64,000 nucleotides of DNA from Caldanaerovirga acetigignens (GCF_900142995.1 NZ_FRCR01000005.1:111578-175577), one strand, 5' to 3'; positions 18,547 through 27,247 are shown, numbered from the stretch's first letter. The notes: generated from the letters alone by a model not told the origin. Program-made: numbers and translations.

Positions 18547-19659
18547 TTAGCGAAAAACATCGGAAATCACTCTTTGCCATCTTTGTTTCCAGCGCGTTAA
18601 ACTGAAAGCTCCGGCCACTTTCGCGGCGTTTTCTCCAAGCCATCTCCTTTCATCCTCATTACATATCAAGTAATCCAGGGCTTCTATCAGATTATTTGAT
18701 GTGGGCTTTACCAGCAACCCATTATAGCCGTCTATAACAATATCCGCAAGCCCACCGACAGGCGAGGCTATCACGGCGCAGCCGGCGGCCATGGCTTCCA
18801 GGCAGGAAAGAGAGGTACCTTCTGCAGCTTTTGTGGGTATTATAGCTATATCCATGTGGCGAAAAAGCTCCTGCATCATATGGGGCGGCTGCCAGTAATA
18901 ATATATGTTTTCATTTTCCGATGCCCATTTCAATGCTTCGGCCTCCAGCCGGTCTGAGTGCCCTCTCCCTACAAAATGAAATTCCACCTTGCCTGGGTAT
19001 TTTGCTGTCAATACTTTTGCGGCTCGGGCCGCTTCGTTTACGCCCCGCACCGAAGTGAGTCGTCGCGGAAATATCACTCTTACCTTGCCTGGATGTTCTG
19101 CCCGGGGCCTGCAATTTCCCAGATCCACAAAATTAGGAACGTATTCTAGTTTGTGATAAAGCCCCGGCCACGTAGCGTTTATCCAATTTATGGTATTAGT
19201 ATCCACCGATACAACCTTTTGCACGCCGCTCAAGGCTATGTGAAGCCGCCGGAGCCACTCTTTGCGGTCGGCCTCGGTTGCAAGTTGACGATCAAACCCA
19301 GGGTAATCCCAGAATATGCCGTGGGAAATGGATATGCTTTTTTCCAAAGCTTGAGGGTACGCCAGGAAGGTGACAAAATAGATGGCGTAATCCATTTCAA
19401 CCGCCTGTTCGTAAAAATGCTGATTGACATTGGGAAATGTCATAAACTCATTTTTCGTCTCCGGGATTGTGTATATTTTGACACCCGGCAGTATCTCTTT
19501 TTCCCAACCACTTCCAATCTGCCACCACACGACTTCATAACCCAGTTCCAAAAGGAGCTTTGTAAGTTCCAGGCCGTAGCGTTCAGCTCCGCCGTATACC
19601 ATTCTCGTCCCATCGGGGCTGAAAAAATTGGTGGTTAGTATCCCGACTTTCTTCCCCAT
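18547..19659 (-). CDS. Glycosyltransferase family 4 (group 1)
   Basis: The 370-residue GT-B enzyme transfers a sugar from a nucleotide donor. Seen are N-terminal GGAERYGLELTKLLLELGYEV, the inter-domain FPRRLTSVRGVNEAARA and the donor-site region EGTSLSCLEAMAAGCAVIAS followed by PVGGLADIVIDGYNGLLV. It overlaps the upstream family 2 gene by 25 bases. Placed among SPOCS genes, it may glycosylate a spore-surface protein or polymer; the acceptor is unknown. Confidence 0.9.
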   Translation of the reverse strand: MGKKVGILTTNFFSPDGTRMVYGGAERYGLELTKLLLELGYEVVWWQIGSGWEKEILPGVKIYTIPETKNEFMTFPNVNQHFYEQAVEMDYAIYFVTFLAYPQALEKSISISHGIFWDYPGFDRQLATEADRKEWLRRLHIALSGVQKVVSVDTNTINWINATWPGLYHKLEYVPNFVDLGNCRPRAEHPGKVRVIFPRRLTSVRGVNEAARAAKVLTAKYPGKVEFHFVGRGHSDRLEAEALKWASENENIYYYWQPPHMMQELFRHMDIAIIPTKAAEGTSLSCLEAMAAGCAVIASPVGGLADIVIDGYNGLLVKPTSNNLIEALDYLICNEDERRWLGENAAKVAGAFSLTRWKQRWQRVISDVFR

Positions 19660-20417
19660 CCAGCACTACCTCCTTTCCCCTCCTTCAGGAAATAAAGCCG
19701 TTTTGAGTCGCGCCATTCTTCCAGGTCATTTAGCTTCGGTGATATCATAATGCTCTGGGTGTGGGGAAGAACCTTGCCGTGAAGTTTTAAATCTTTCTCC
19801 CGGTAAAAAAGGTACTTTTTGTAGTGCTCTTTTTCATCGGCCCAGCCGAAATGCTTGAGCCTTATGTCCGAATAATAGGGTATAAAATCCTGGCATGGAC
19901 TTGGAAAGCGGCCGCAGTGGATTTCCCTTTTGGGCCAGGTGTAACTGAGGTTTGGGTTATAACGCACCAGGAAAAGCTGGAATTTAACCCAGGGATTCCA
20001 ACCCCCGTCGATTCTGTAATGGGTATTGGACGCCCAGAAATCAAATACTCTGAAATATATGGCATCATAATAATCCTGGTTTATGAGGAATTCCGCTTCA
20101 TCAATAATTCTATCTTCGAACATCTCATCGGCATCGAGGGCGACTATCCAGTCGGGATTCTGCTCTACCGTAAGGTCCCACAGCTTTGATCGCAGTGCCG
20201 CTTCATTTTCGATAAAAATCGGCCGTTCGTTCCTGTAAGCTATAACTTTATCGAAGCTCTTTACAATTTCATACGTATCGTCCTCGGAGGCATCATCGAT
20301 TACCACGATTTTATCGACCCAGAGCGAAAGGTGTTCCAGAACCTGGGACAGATAGCGTCCGGATTCATTTTTTACGGGCATCATCGCCACTATGCGGTTA
20401 CCGCTCTTTTTCCTCAT
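19635..20417 (-). CDS. Glycosyltransferase family 2
   Basis: The 260-residue GT-A enzyme shows NRIVAMMPVKNESGRYLSQV, the nucleotide-binding VVIDDASEDDTYEIV and the metal-binding DxD in VALDADEMFEDRI. I start at the ATG six bases after GGAGAG; the longer frame would add 17 unlike residues that span a hairpin. No membrane helix is visible, so it should act in the cytoplasm. It lies between the TasA-like gene and the family 4 enzyme. Confidence 0.9.
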   Translation of the reverse strand: MRKKSGNRIVAMMPVKNESGRYLSQVLEHLSLWVDKIVVIDDASEDDTYEIVKSFDKVIAYRNERPIFIENEAALRSKLWDLTVEQNPDWIVALDADEMFEDRIIDEAEFLINQDYYDAIYFRVFDFWASNTHYRIDGGWNPWVKFQLFLVRYNPNLSYTWPKREIHCGRFPSPCQDFIPYYSDIRLKHFGWADEKEHYKKYLFYREKDLKLHGKVLPHTQSIMISPKLNDLEEWRDSKRLYFLKEGKGGSAGWGRKSGY

Positions 20418-20437
20418 GATGCTCTCTCCTTGCAATA

Positions 20438-20465
20438 GGGCCTTCCTTTCGGAAGGCCCTTTTTT
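20438..20465. terminator. Strong 9-bp hairpin between the TasA-like gene and glycosyltransferase
   Basis: GGGCCTTCC, four-base loop, GGAAGGCCC is followed on the plus strand by TTTTTT. In the minus direction, the direction of the flanking genes, the loop is GAAA (a GNRA tetraloop) and no U-run follows. It may protect the upstream mRNA end or terminate partially between the first gene and the rest of the block. On the plus strand it would stop antisense transcripts. Confidence 0.6.
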
Positions 20466-20479
20466 CAATTAGGTTGAGT

Positions 20480-20932
20480 TTAAGCTGTGGCCACAAATAT
20501 GAAGTCCAGTGTAATATCTATATTTTGAACCGCATTGCCCACGGTGCTCGGCAGGTGGAAAGTAAAAGTCACATCTTCGTTTCCGGTGCTGAGGGCCAGG
20601 GCGTGGCCGGGACTTGCAGGCTGGTCTATCAAACCACTGAGCTTGCCGGTGTATATTGTGGAGCCGGGGCTGGCGGTTACGCTTACGTTTAAATTATCGG
20701 CCAGCAATGCCGCGAGCGATGCGGTGGAGGAACCTGAAGGTTTCCAGTCAGCTGTTACAAAATAGTATTCATCTACATCTCCAGTATTCGAGACGTTGAT
20801 TACAGCAGTTACAGTATCTCCGGGCAGCATATTCGTAGCGGAAAGCACACCACTGGCCGGCGATACTACGATGGAAACGTTGGCAGTTTGCAGCGTGCTT
20901 CCGGTGGAGCTGGCGGTAAAGGTAAAAGCCAT
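20480..20932 (-). CDS. Leaderless TasA/camelysin-like beta-sandwich protein
   Basis: The 150-residue protein carries the pattern of TasA/CalY/camelysin fibre proteins: LSATNMLPGDTVTAVINVSN, TGDVDEYYFVTADW and a terminal NIDITLDFIFVATA. Those relatives have an N-terminal signal peptide cut by SipW; this one starts MAFTFTASSTGSTLQTANVS with none. Residues are rich in Ser, Thr, Ala and Val with no Cys. The start is the ATG seven bases after AGGAGG. It heads the minus-strand block and may be a structural subunit assembled inside the mother cell. The family match is moderate. Confidence 0.65.
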   Translation of the reverse strand: MAFTFTASSTGSTLQTANVSIVVSPASGVLSATNMLPGDTVTAVINVSNTGDVDEYYFVTADWKPSGSSTASLAALLADNLNVSVTASPGSTIYTGKLSGLIDQPASPGHALALSTGNEDVTFTFHLPSTVGNAVQNIDITLDFIFVATA

Positions 20933-21063
20933 TTCTTTCACCTCCTGTTGAAATCATATTCATTGGAATTTAAAACTGTTACAGGAACCTGAACATTTCC
21001 CGAGCCCTATTTTTCATAAAAGGGAAATTTTTTTCATAAAGATTATAAGTGGAGGGGATAGGC

Positions 21064-23139
21064 GTGAAACTCCTCAGAACTGAAGAAATCTTGTGGCAAA
21101 AAGTTTATACAAAGGAATTGAAGCAGGATATAAAGCTGAAACCTTACCCTGTGAAAGTAACGGGTGTTGTGCCGAGAGTTCAGGACGTAGACCAACGTAT
21201 TCAAAAAGGTGCGGTAATATTTTCCGCAACCCTCACAACGGGAGTGTATTTTTTGAGCAGGGAAGGTACCCTGCGCTATATTGAAGTTCTGCAGCCGATC
21301 AGGTACGTTTTTTGCCTAGAAAAAATCCTCGACGGGATGGAAGTGCGAGTCGACTGCGCACCGGAAACTCAAAATTATCACTTGGCCGAAGATACTCTTT
21401 CCGTAGATTTTTCATTGAACTTTGATCTTGAGGCCGTGATCGAAAGGCCCGCTGGCTTTGCAAAGACCCTGGAAGCAAAGACAGAGAGGATAGCAACCTT
21501 CCGGGTTATCAAGGAAGAAACGGATGTGGCCGGTATAAGGTTTTTTTTTGAAAAACCCGATTGCCGCAGGATTATAACCGTAAAGCCCCATTTGGCCAAG
21601 GTAGAAACAAAAGTATTCAAAGGTTTTATAGCCGTAGAAGGAGAAATTTCTGCAGACGTTTTTTACATAGATGGTTCTGGTTTGGAAAGGCACAATCAGG
21701 TAACAGTCCCTCTTGAAAGGGTAATTTCGTGCAACGAAGCGGAGCCGGAACAACTTGCCAGGGTGACGGCTGCTTTTTCAGAAGTTCACTTTCGACCGTC
21801 TCATAAGGCAGGGAATTACGGGATTATGATGGCCTGCCGGTTGGATGTAAAGGTGTTGAAAAAAGAGGAAAGCCAGGTGGTAACCGATTTCAAACACGAA
21901 GGATATCAGATAGTAAAAGAAGAGCTGCTGTTGAAGGAAGTTGTGGATCAGGGAGCGTTTTCTTTTTTTATCGCAGAAAGTTATCCCTTAAAGGGAAGGA
22001 ACCTGGTGGATTTGCACGGAAGGGTTGAAAGAGTTTATTACGAGATGAACGGGGAACTGCTGGTGGTCCAAGGTGTGATTGGCGTTGAAGTTTTTTACGT
22101 TGATGAAAACCTTCTTTCGGCTTACCGGTATATCAAAATAAACTTTTGCAGGAGCCACCCGGCAGGAACCGTACAAACGCAGGTATCGTATGAACTGAAA
22201 CCCAGGATACTTCACCTCTCGGGGGTCTCAAAAGATGGCAGTATAAAGATAACGTCCCTCGTGGAAATAGAATATACCGCGGTTTGCCGCAGAGCCACCC
22301 CTGTGGTGGTGGATATTATTCCCCGCGAAGGTATTGAAAGGGAACTTTTCCGGGTGGAAAAAATCTTGGATGCAAAAACCATCGAACTTGTCGAAAAAAA
22401 TGAGATAATCCTAGATTGTCCGGTAATGCTTGTAGAGGACATAAAGGGCGAGGTAGAAAATTTAAATGTAACGGTCCTGGACTACAGATTTTTGATTCAG
22501 GGCGGACTGTCCGTTCACATTTATTATGCGGGAGTCGACGGTATCATCCGCTGCCAGAAAAATATAGTGCCTTTCGGCGTACTAGGGGATGTGAAAGGCG
22601 GCCGAAAGGATATGCACGTCCGGGCAGATGCCAGGATATCAGAGGTTTCTACAGAAATTATAACTCCTACCAGGTTAGATGCTATTTTTTTATTGAGCTT
22701 TGACATCGAGGCAACCTGCCAGCAAGACCTCTATCTTGTGACCGGACCTACGGTCCTCCAAAATCGGCGGTACCGGCAGGTTTATACGCAAGAGAGGCTG
22801 CGCCGCCTTTCCTACATTATGCCCCTTACAGCACCAGCACTTTTTGCAAAAGACATAGTACCGGAGGTGATGGAAAAATGGGTAGAAGTGGAAAAAGCAG
22901 GTTTTTGGATAGGGGGCAAACTCCGGGTAAATACGGCTTATGTGGGAAGGGATCACCTGGTACATCATGACATTGACGAGGTGGAATTTAAGTTTTTCAT
23001 TAAGGGCGAAGAAGGCTTGGACACAAGCAGGGTAAGCTTATCGGCGAGGCCTAAAAAGGTCGTCCTGGTAGCTGGAGGTGAGATGCTGGAAGGAGAGTTT
23101 GAGATATCTATTAAAAATTATTATCTAAAAATGTTGTAA
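21064..23139 (+). CDS. SPOCS (DUF3794) repeat protein, about five divergent repeats
   Basis: This 691-residue protein has about five diverged SPOCS units. Each shows the strand pattern of VQGVIGVEVFYVDENLLSAYR, with related stretches AVEGEISADVFYIDGSGLER, IQGGLSVHIYYAGVDGIIR and IGGKLRVNTAYVGRDHLVHH. No signal peptide, membrane helix or LysM domain is seen. The GTG start lies six bases after GGAGGGG; an earlier in-frame GTG overlaps that ribosome site. It leads the plus-strand half of the SPOCS locus, divergent from the TasA-like gene. A spore-envelope role is inferred. Confidence 0.8.
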   Translation: MKLLRTEEILWQKVYTKELKQDIKLKPYPVKVTGVVPRVQDVDQRIQKGAVIFSATLTTGVYFLSREGTLRYIEVLQPIRYVFCLEKILDGMEVRVDCAPETQNYHLAEDTLSVDFSLNFDLEAVIERPAGFAKTLEAKTERIATFRVIKEETDVAGIRFFFEKPDCRRIITVKPHLAKVETKVFKGFIAVEGEISADVFYIDGSGLERHNQVTVPLERVISCNEAEPEQLARVTAAFSEVHFRPSHKAGNYGIMMACRLDVKVLKKEESQVVTDFKHEGYQIVKEELLLKEVVDQGAFSFFIAESYPLKGRNLVDLHGRVERVYYEMNGELLVVQGVIGVEVFYVDENLLSAYRYIKINFCRSHPAGTVQTQVSYELKPRILHLSGVSKDGSIKITSLVEIEYTAVCRRATPVVVDIIPREGIERELFRVEKILDAKTIELVEKNEIILDCPVMLVEDIKGEVENLNVTVLDYRFLIQGGLSVHIYYAGVDGIIRCQKNIVPFGVLGDVKGGRKDMHVRADARISEVSTEIITPTRLDAIFLLSFDIEATCQQDLYLVTGPTVLQNRRYRQVYTQERLRRLSYIMPLTAPALFAKDIVPEVMEKWVEVEKAGFWIGGKLRVNTAYVGRDHLVHHDIDEVEFKFFIKGEEGLDTSRVSLSARPKKVVLVAGGEMLEGEFEISIKNYYLKML

Positions 23140-23158
23140 GGCGGGGAGGGAAACATTG

Positions 23159-23560
23159 ATGCAGGACGTTGCCGGAAAGATAGCGGCTTTCTTTAAGGAT
23201 TTTTCGCAAGTTGAAGTGGAAGTGATCGACGTGCAGCTTGGGCCCAACGGCGCAAATGCGCTTTGCAGGCTACCTGACGGAGAGTACCAAGTAATCCTGG
23301 GTAGCGACTTTTCGGTAAAAGCCTACTATCGTAAAAAACCGTATATAAAGGATGTGGTGAAACTCCCAAGCGAACCTTTGAAACCGGAAAATTTGTCTTC
23401 CGGGAATGGAAGAGAAGCTTCAAACTCAAAACAGGAAACCGAAATGCCAGCAGCATCCAACAGCGAAAAGGCTGTAGCATGTGGCAGGATAAGTCAGATC
23501 TTTGATCCAATATACAAAATCTTATCACCGATTATAAAAAAGTTGGCAAGCAAGGGTTAG
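23159..23560 (+). CDS. Unknown 133-residue protein in the SPOCS locus
   Basis: I do not recognise this family. The N-terminal half (MQDVAGKIAAFFKDFSQVEV to about residue 80) looks like a small alpha/beta domain. A polar linker rich in Ser, Asn and Glu follows, then a C-terminal amphipathic helix (IFDPIYKILSPIIKKLASKG) that could bind a membrane or partner. It follows the five-repeat SPOCS gene by 19 bases with a GGGGAGGG ribosome site (a TTG one codon earlier is an alternative), and a terminator follows, so the two form one unit. Confidence 0.75.
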   Translation: MQDVAGKIAAFFKDFSQVEVEVIDVQLGPNGANALCRLPDGEYQVILGSDFSVKAYYRKKPYIKDVVKLPSEPLKPENLSSGNGREASNSKQETEMPAASNSEKAVACGRISQIFDPIYKILSPIIKKLASKG

Positions 23561-23596
23561 TAGAAAAAGATAAGAAAAAATATTACAAAAAAGGGG

Positions 23597-23627
23597 AAGA
23601 GGCAAAAACCTCTTTTTTTATTTTTTT
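23597..23627 (+). terminator. Rho-independent terminator
   Basis: AAGAGG, six-base loop, CCTCTT runs into a T-rich tail (TTTTTATTTTTTTG). It closes the two-gene plus-strand unit and separates it from the next SPOCS gene. Confidence 0.85.
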
Positions 23628-23684
23628 GTCCGGAGAACCTACGAACCCTGTATATTGTCATCCCGCAGCAAAAGGTTGTAGGTA

Positions 23685-23712
23685 ACCTCTGAAAAAAATC
23701 ACTCATACTATA
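23685..23712 (+). promoter_or_regulatory. Candidate sigma-K-type sporulation promoter
   Basis: AC at 23685-23686, a 17-base spacer and CATACTATA at 23704-23712 fit the sigma-K pattern AC-N16/17-CATANNNTA; the -10 box is also one base off the sigma-E pattern CATACANT. It lies about 120 bases before the SPOCS gene start. Late mother-cell expression would suit a spore-envelope gene. The motif is short, so chance is possible. Confidence 0.4.
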
Positions 23713-23832
23713 AAATTAAGAATTTAAGAAATTAAAATGAAAATATTTTATGATAATTTTTGTGGCACAAAAAAACTATCAGCAGGTGTAACAACAAAAG
23801 GCGTGACGCCATATTATAGAGGAGGAGAGATA

Positions 23833-25491
23833 ATGGCCGAATTAATTGCATTCGCCGCAATAATTATCGTTATTGTGGCCTGCCCTCTTTTTATCGCAAG
23901 ACTGCGTTTCAAAGGCCGGTTAAGAACCCTGAATAACACAGAAAAATCGTTTTTCGCCCAACAAGAAACCGATAAGACAAATGATGCTGAGCCCTCAATT
24001 GAAGCCTGCAAAAGCAACGAAAAAGGGATTTGTGGCCATGCGACAACGGAAAAACAGGAGAATACGCTGGAAGGGAAAGGCGAAATACAGGCAGCTTGTG
24101 AAAGAGGGCAGGAAGTTAAAAGAGAGGATGAGGAGGATTCCGAAGGGGAGGAATACTGTCGGGGAGCAATAGAAGGTAATGAAATCCCAAAGGGAGAGGA
24201 AAAGGAGTTAACTGATATTTTGGAAAAAAAACAAAAAGGGGAGGATATAATGGATCCATTGATTCAAGTCCCCGTTTTAGTCGGGGAAGGTTCAATCCAG
24301 AAAATGGTTGAATCCACTGTAACCCTAGAAAACCCTGCGGTGAAGGTTCGGGAAATCAGGGCTCACATTGATGATTTAAGGACGGATGTTATTCAGGATA
24401 AGGTGATCATCCAGGGGACGCTTCACAAACAGATATTTTACGTAGGGACCGATGCCGTAATCCACCATCAGACCGAGAATATCCCAGTGAGCTATTTCAT
24501 GGATATAGCTGGAGCCGCACCGGGCATGAACGTAACTGTAACTCCAACGATAGAGCACATCACTTACACTCTTTTGGACCAGAACACTTTACACCAGAAA
24601 GTAATACTGGTGTTTAATGCCGTAGTCACTGATACTCAAATACTTAATGTGCTGCCGGGTGTCGAAACTCCGCTATATTATGTGCCACAGGTGACAGGCC
24701 AGGGCTCCCAACAGCTCATTGTGGAAACTACGGTTCAGCTTACCAATCCCGCTCAAAAAGTGGATGAAATCACTGCAAGGGTAAAGGATATAACTACTGA
24801 CGTCATTACCGACAAGGTAGTAATTCAGGGATTGCTCCACAAGCAGATATTTTATGTGGGCACCGACAATGTCGAGTACCATCAGGCGGAAGAAGTACCC
24901 TTCAGTCTTTTTGTAGATACCACCGGAGCCGCACCGGGGATGAACGTGCAGGTCCAACCCGTTATAGAAAGCATAAACTATACTCTAGAAAATGAGACCA
25001 TACTGCAGCAAAAGGTGGTAATCCAGTTTTCCGTAACAGTGACGCAAAATGCAAAGCTCAATTTACTCCCCATCACCGGCAAGACCATATTGGTGGAGGA
25101 AGTCGTAGGCGAGGCCACCGGGCAAACGCTCCTACAGGATATCGTTACAATGGAAAGGCCTACCCAGAAGATAAGAAATATTGATGCAACCGTAACTGAT
25201 ATTTCATGCCAGGTAATTACCAATAAAGTCATTATCCAGGGAACCATACACAAGCAGATCTTTTACATCGGAACTGACAACATCGAATATGAACAGGGTG
25301 AAGACGTAAATTTCAGCTTTTTCGTGGACTTAACAGGTGCCGCTCCGGGTATGAACTGCACTCCAGTCCCCACCATCGAAAGCGTTATACCTGAGCTGCT
25401 GAGCGAGACGCAGCTCTTGCAGAAAGTGGTTCTGAAAGTCGATATCCTGGTGACATCAACCGTAAGATTAGGTGAGATACTGTCAATATAA
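23833..25491 (+). CDS. Membrane-anchored SPOCS protein, three repeats
   Basis: The 552 residues begin with one N-terminal membrane helix (AELIAFAAIIIVIVACPLF) followed by basic RLRFKGRLR. A highly charged Glu/Lys linker runs to about residue 139. Then come three very similar SPOCS repeats, each with VIIQGxLHKQIFYVGTD and GAAPGMN signatures. The ATG has GGAGGAG before it. The helix and basic flank predict a membrane anchor with the repeats in the cytoplasm, possibly at the forespore surface as seen from the mother cell. An internal start at 24250 could give a soluble 413-residue form. Confidence 0.85.
   Translation: MAELIAFAAIIIVIVACPLFIARLRFKGRLRTLNNTEKSFFAQQETDKTNDAEPSIEACKSNEKGICGHATTEKQENTLEGKGEIQAACERGQEVKREDEEDSEGEEYCRGAIEGNEIPKGEEKELTDILEKKQKGEDIMDPLIQVPVLVGEGSIQKMVESTVTLENPAVKVREIRAHIDDLRTDVIQDKVIIQGTLHKQIFYVGTDAVIHHQTENIPVSYFMDIAGAAPGMNVTVTPTIEHITYTLLDQNTLHQKVILVFNAVVTDTQILNVLPGVETPLYYVPQVTGQGSQQLIVETTVQLTNPAQKVDEITARVKDITTDVITDKVVIQGLLHKQIFYVGTDNVEYHQAEEVPFSLFVDTTGAAPGMNVQVQPVIESINYTLENETILQQKVVIQFSVTVTQNAKLNLLPITGKTILVEEVVGEATGQTLLQDIVTMERPTQKIRNIDATVTDISCQVITNKVIIQGTIHKQIFYIGTDNIEYEQGEDVNFSFFVDLTGAAPGMNCTPVPTIESVIPELLSETQLLQKVVLKVDILVTSTVRLGEILSI
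24237..24252 (+). promoter_or_regulatory. Internal ribosome binding site and start inside the SPOCS anchor gene
   Basis: AAAGGGGAGG, five bases, then an in-frame ATG (MDPLIQVPVLVGEG) stands exactly at the border between the charged linker and the first SPOCS repeat. It is as strong as the annotated start signal. It would produce the three-repeat part without the membrane helix. Confidence 0.55.
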
Positions 25492-25587
25492 AAATATTCG
25501 TCCTCACACACACCACAGAACACGCGGGGCTGCATCCGACGGTTCACAAGCTTCACGAAGATTATGATAGCGTTCGGTAAAGCTCAT

Positions 25588-25626
25588 AAGGCCCTGGGAT
25601 TGCAAGTAAACACTGCTCAGGGCCTT
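25588..25626 (+). terminator. Hairpin downstream of the SPOCS anchor gene
   Basis: AAGGCCCTG and CAGGGCCTT form a 9-bp stem with a 21-base loop, followed by ATTCCATTT. The T-run is weak, so it is a likely but imperfect terminator for the plus-strand gene in the convergent gap. Confidence 0.5.
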
Positions 25627-25732
25627 ATTCCATTTACCCGCGTATCATTTTGCCGTGGGATTTAAATGCGTATCTTTGCCTTTGTGCATCGGGTGGCCCT
25701 TAGCACCTTTTAACTTGCAGTAGATAATACAT

Positions 25733-25754
25733 AAAGCCCTCAAAAGAGGGCTTT
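25733..25754 (-). terminator. Hairpin after the branched-chain amino acid ABC operon
   Basis: AAAGCCCTC, AAAA loop, GAGGGCTTT forms a perfect 9-bp stem just beyond the livF-like stop. The minus-strand tail is TTTATGTATT, only moderately U-rich. Confidence 0.6.
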
Positions 25755-25758
25755 CGAT

Positions 25759-26478
25759 TTAACCGCGGTTATTCACCTTTACTCCAAGGTATGATTCTTT
25801 TATCCCCGGATCGTCGAGGAGGTCTTGTGCCCTGCCGCTTTTTACTATCCTTCCTTGTTCGAGCACATAAGCTCTGTCAGCGGTGGCCAGAGCTTTATAG
25901 GCGTTTTGCTCTACCAGCAGGATGGTCTTGCCCATGCTCTTGATGTCCTTTATAACTTTGAAAATGGTTTGGACCATCAAAGGGGCAAGGCCGAGCGAAG
26001 GTTCATCCATAAGCACGAGCTCTGGATTGCCCATAAGCCCCCGCCCTATAGCAAGCATCTGTTGCTCCCCGCCGGAGAGAGTCCCCGCCATCTGCTTTTC
26101 TCTTTCTTTCAGGCGGGGAAAGAGCTCGTACACCATTTCCAAATCCCGCTTTATCCCATTCATATCACTCCTAAGGTATGCCCCCAGCATAAGGTTGTCC
26201 TTCACTGTGAGATTTGCGAAAATCAACCTTCCCTCGGGCACCTGGACGATGCCCCTTTTTACAATGAGGTGGGGCAATTTTGGGAGTGGTTCTCCCTTGA
26301 ACAAGATGCTGCCTTCCCTGTACCTCACGATTCCCGATACGGCATTCAAAAGCGTGGATTTTCCAGCGCCGTTTGCGCCTATTATTGTGACTATTTCACC
26401 CTTTTCCACCGATATGCTGACGCCTTTAAGGGCATGTATGCCACCGTAATAGACGTGAAGGTCTTTGATTTCAAGCAA
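25759..26478 (-). CDS. livF: Branched-chain amino acid ABC transporter ATPase LivF-like
   Basis: The 239-residue ATPase powers uptake with the LivG, LivM and LivH homologues. Motifs: Walker A GANGAGKSTLLNAV, signature LSGGEQQMLAIGRGL, Walker B LVLMDEPSLGLAP, switch His in VEQNAYKAL (Gln-Asn in the LivF style). TTG start, overlapping the end of livG by eight bases with GGGGGG upstream. Last gene of the operon. The natural substrate could be another amino acid or an amide such as urea. Confidence 0.93.
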   Translation of the reverse strand: MLEIKDLHVYYGGIHALKGVSISVEKGEIVTIIGANGAGKSTLLNAVSGIVRYREGSILFKGEPLPKLPHLIVKRGIVQVPEGRLIFANLTVKDNLMLGAYLRSDMNGIKRDLEMVYELFPRLKEREKQMAGTLSGGEQQMLAIGRGLMGNPELVLMDEPSLGLAPLMVQTIFKVIKDIKSMGKTILLVEQNAYKALATADRAYVLEQGRIVKSGRAQDLLDDPGIKESYLGVKVNNRG

Positions 26479-27247
26479 CCGGCATCCCCCCTTCGCCCAG
26501 GTACGCCTCTATCACTTTCGGGTCCTGCTGGATTTTTTCGGGAGGCCCTTCTGCCAACTTCTCACCGAAGTTGAGCACTACGATGTTTTCGCATATCCCC
26601 ATTATCAAGTCCATGTGGTGTTCTATGACGAGGATGGTGCAACAGAATTCATCCCTTATCCTTCGGATGAGGTTCATCAGTTGCAGAGTCTCGTCGGGAT
26701 TCATGCCTGCGGCGGGTTCGTCTAGCAGGAGAAGCTTGGGCTTTAAGGCCAGGGCTCTTGCAATTTCCAGCCTCCGCTGCAGTCCATAAGGGAGGGAATT
26801 AGCTACCTTGTCCTTCCAGCCTGAAAGCTCCATGAGCTCTAGAAGCCTTTCTGCAAACTCTTTCAATTCCCTCTCCTGCCGCCTAAATTTATTCAACCTC
26901 AAGGCCACATCACATATATTGTAATCGGCGTTGTGGTGACATGCCGTCAAAACGTTTTGGTAAACCGTCAGGTTTTTAAAGAGCCTGATGTTCTGGAAAG
27001 TCCTTGTAATCCCCATCCTTGCAATTATGTGGGGTTCTTTGTCGTGGATCGGGGTATTCTCAAAATATATACTGCCGCTTGTGACTTTGTAAATTCCAGT
27101 AATAAGGTTAAAAACGGTCGTCTTTCCCGCGCCATTTGGTCCTATGAGCCCCGATATGGAACCCTGTCTAACCGCAAAGCTCACATCTTTCACGGCGGTA
27201 AGGCCACCAAAGGTTTTAGTAAGATTTTCTATTCTCAAAAGCTCCAT
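26471..27247 (-). CDS. livG: Branched-chain amino acid ABC transporter ATPase LivG-like
   Basis: The 258-residue ATPase has Walker A GPNGAGKTTVFNLI, signature LPYGLQRRLEIARAL, Walker B LLLLDEPAAGMNP and the switch histidine in LVIEHHMDLIMGICE. The PYG-QRRLEIARAL signature and DEPAAGMNP are typical of LivG. It starts one base after livM with GGGGAGG upstream and pairs with the LivF-type ATPase in one operon. Confidence 0.94.
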   Translation of the reverse strand: MELLRIENLTKTFGGLTAVKDVSFAVRQGSISGLIGPNGAGKTTVFNLITGIYKVTSGSIYFENTPIHDKEPHIIARMGITRTFQNIRLFKNLTVYQNVLTACHHNADYNICDVALRLNKFRRQERELKEFAERLLELMELSGWKDKVANSLPYGLQRRLEIARALALKPKLLLLDEPAAGMNPDETLQLMNLIRRIRDEFCCTILVIEHHMDLIMGICENIVVLNFGEKLAEGPPEKIQQDPKVIEAYLGEGGMPVA

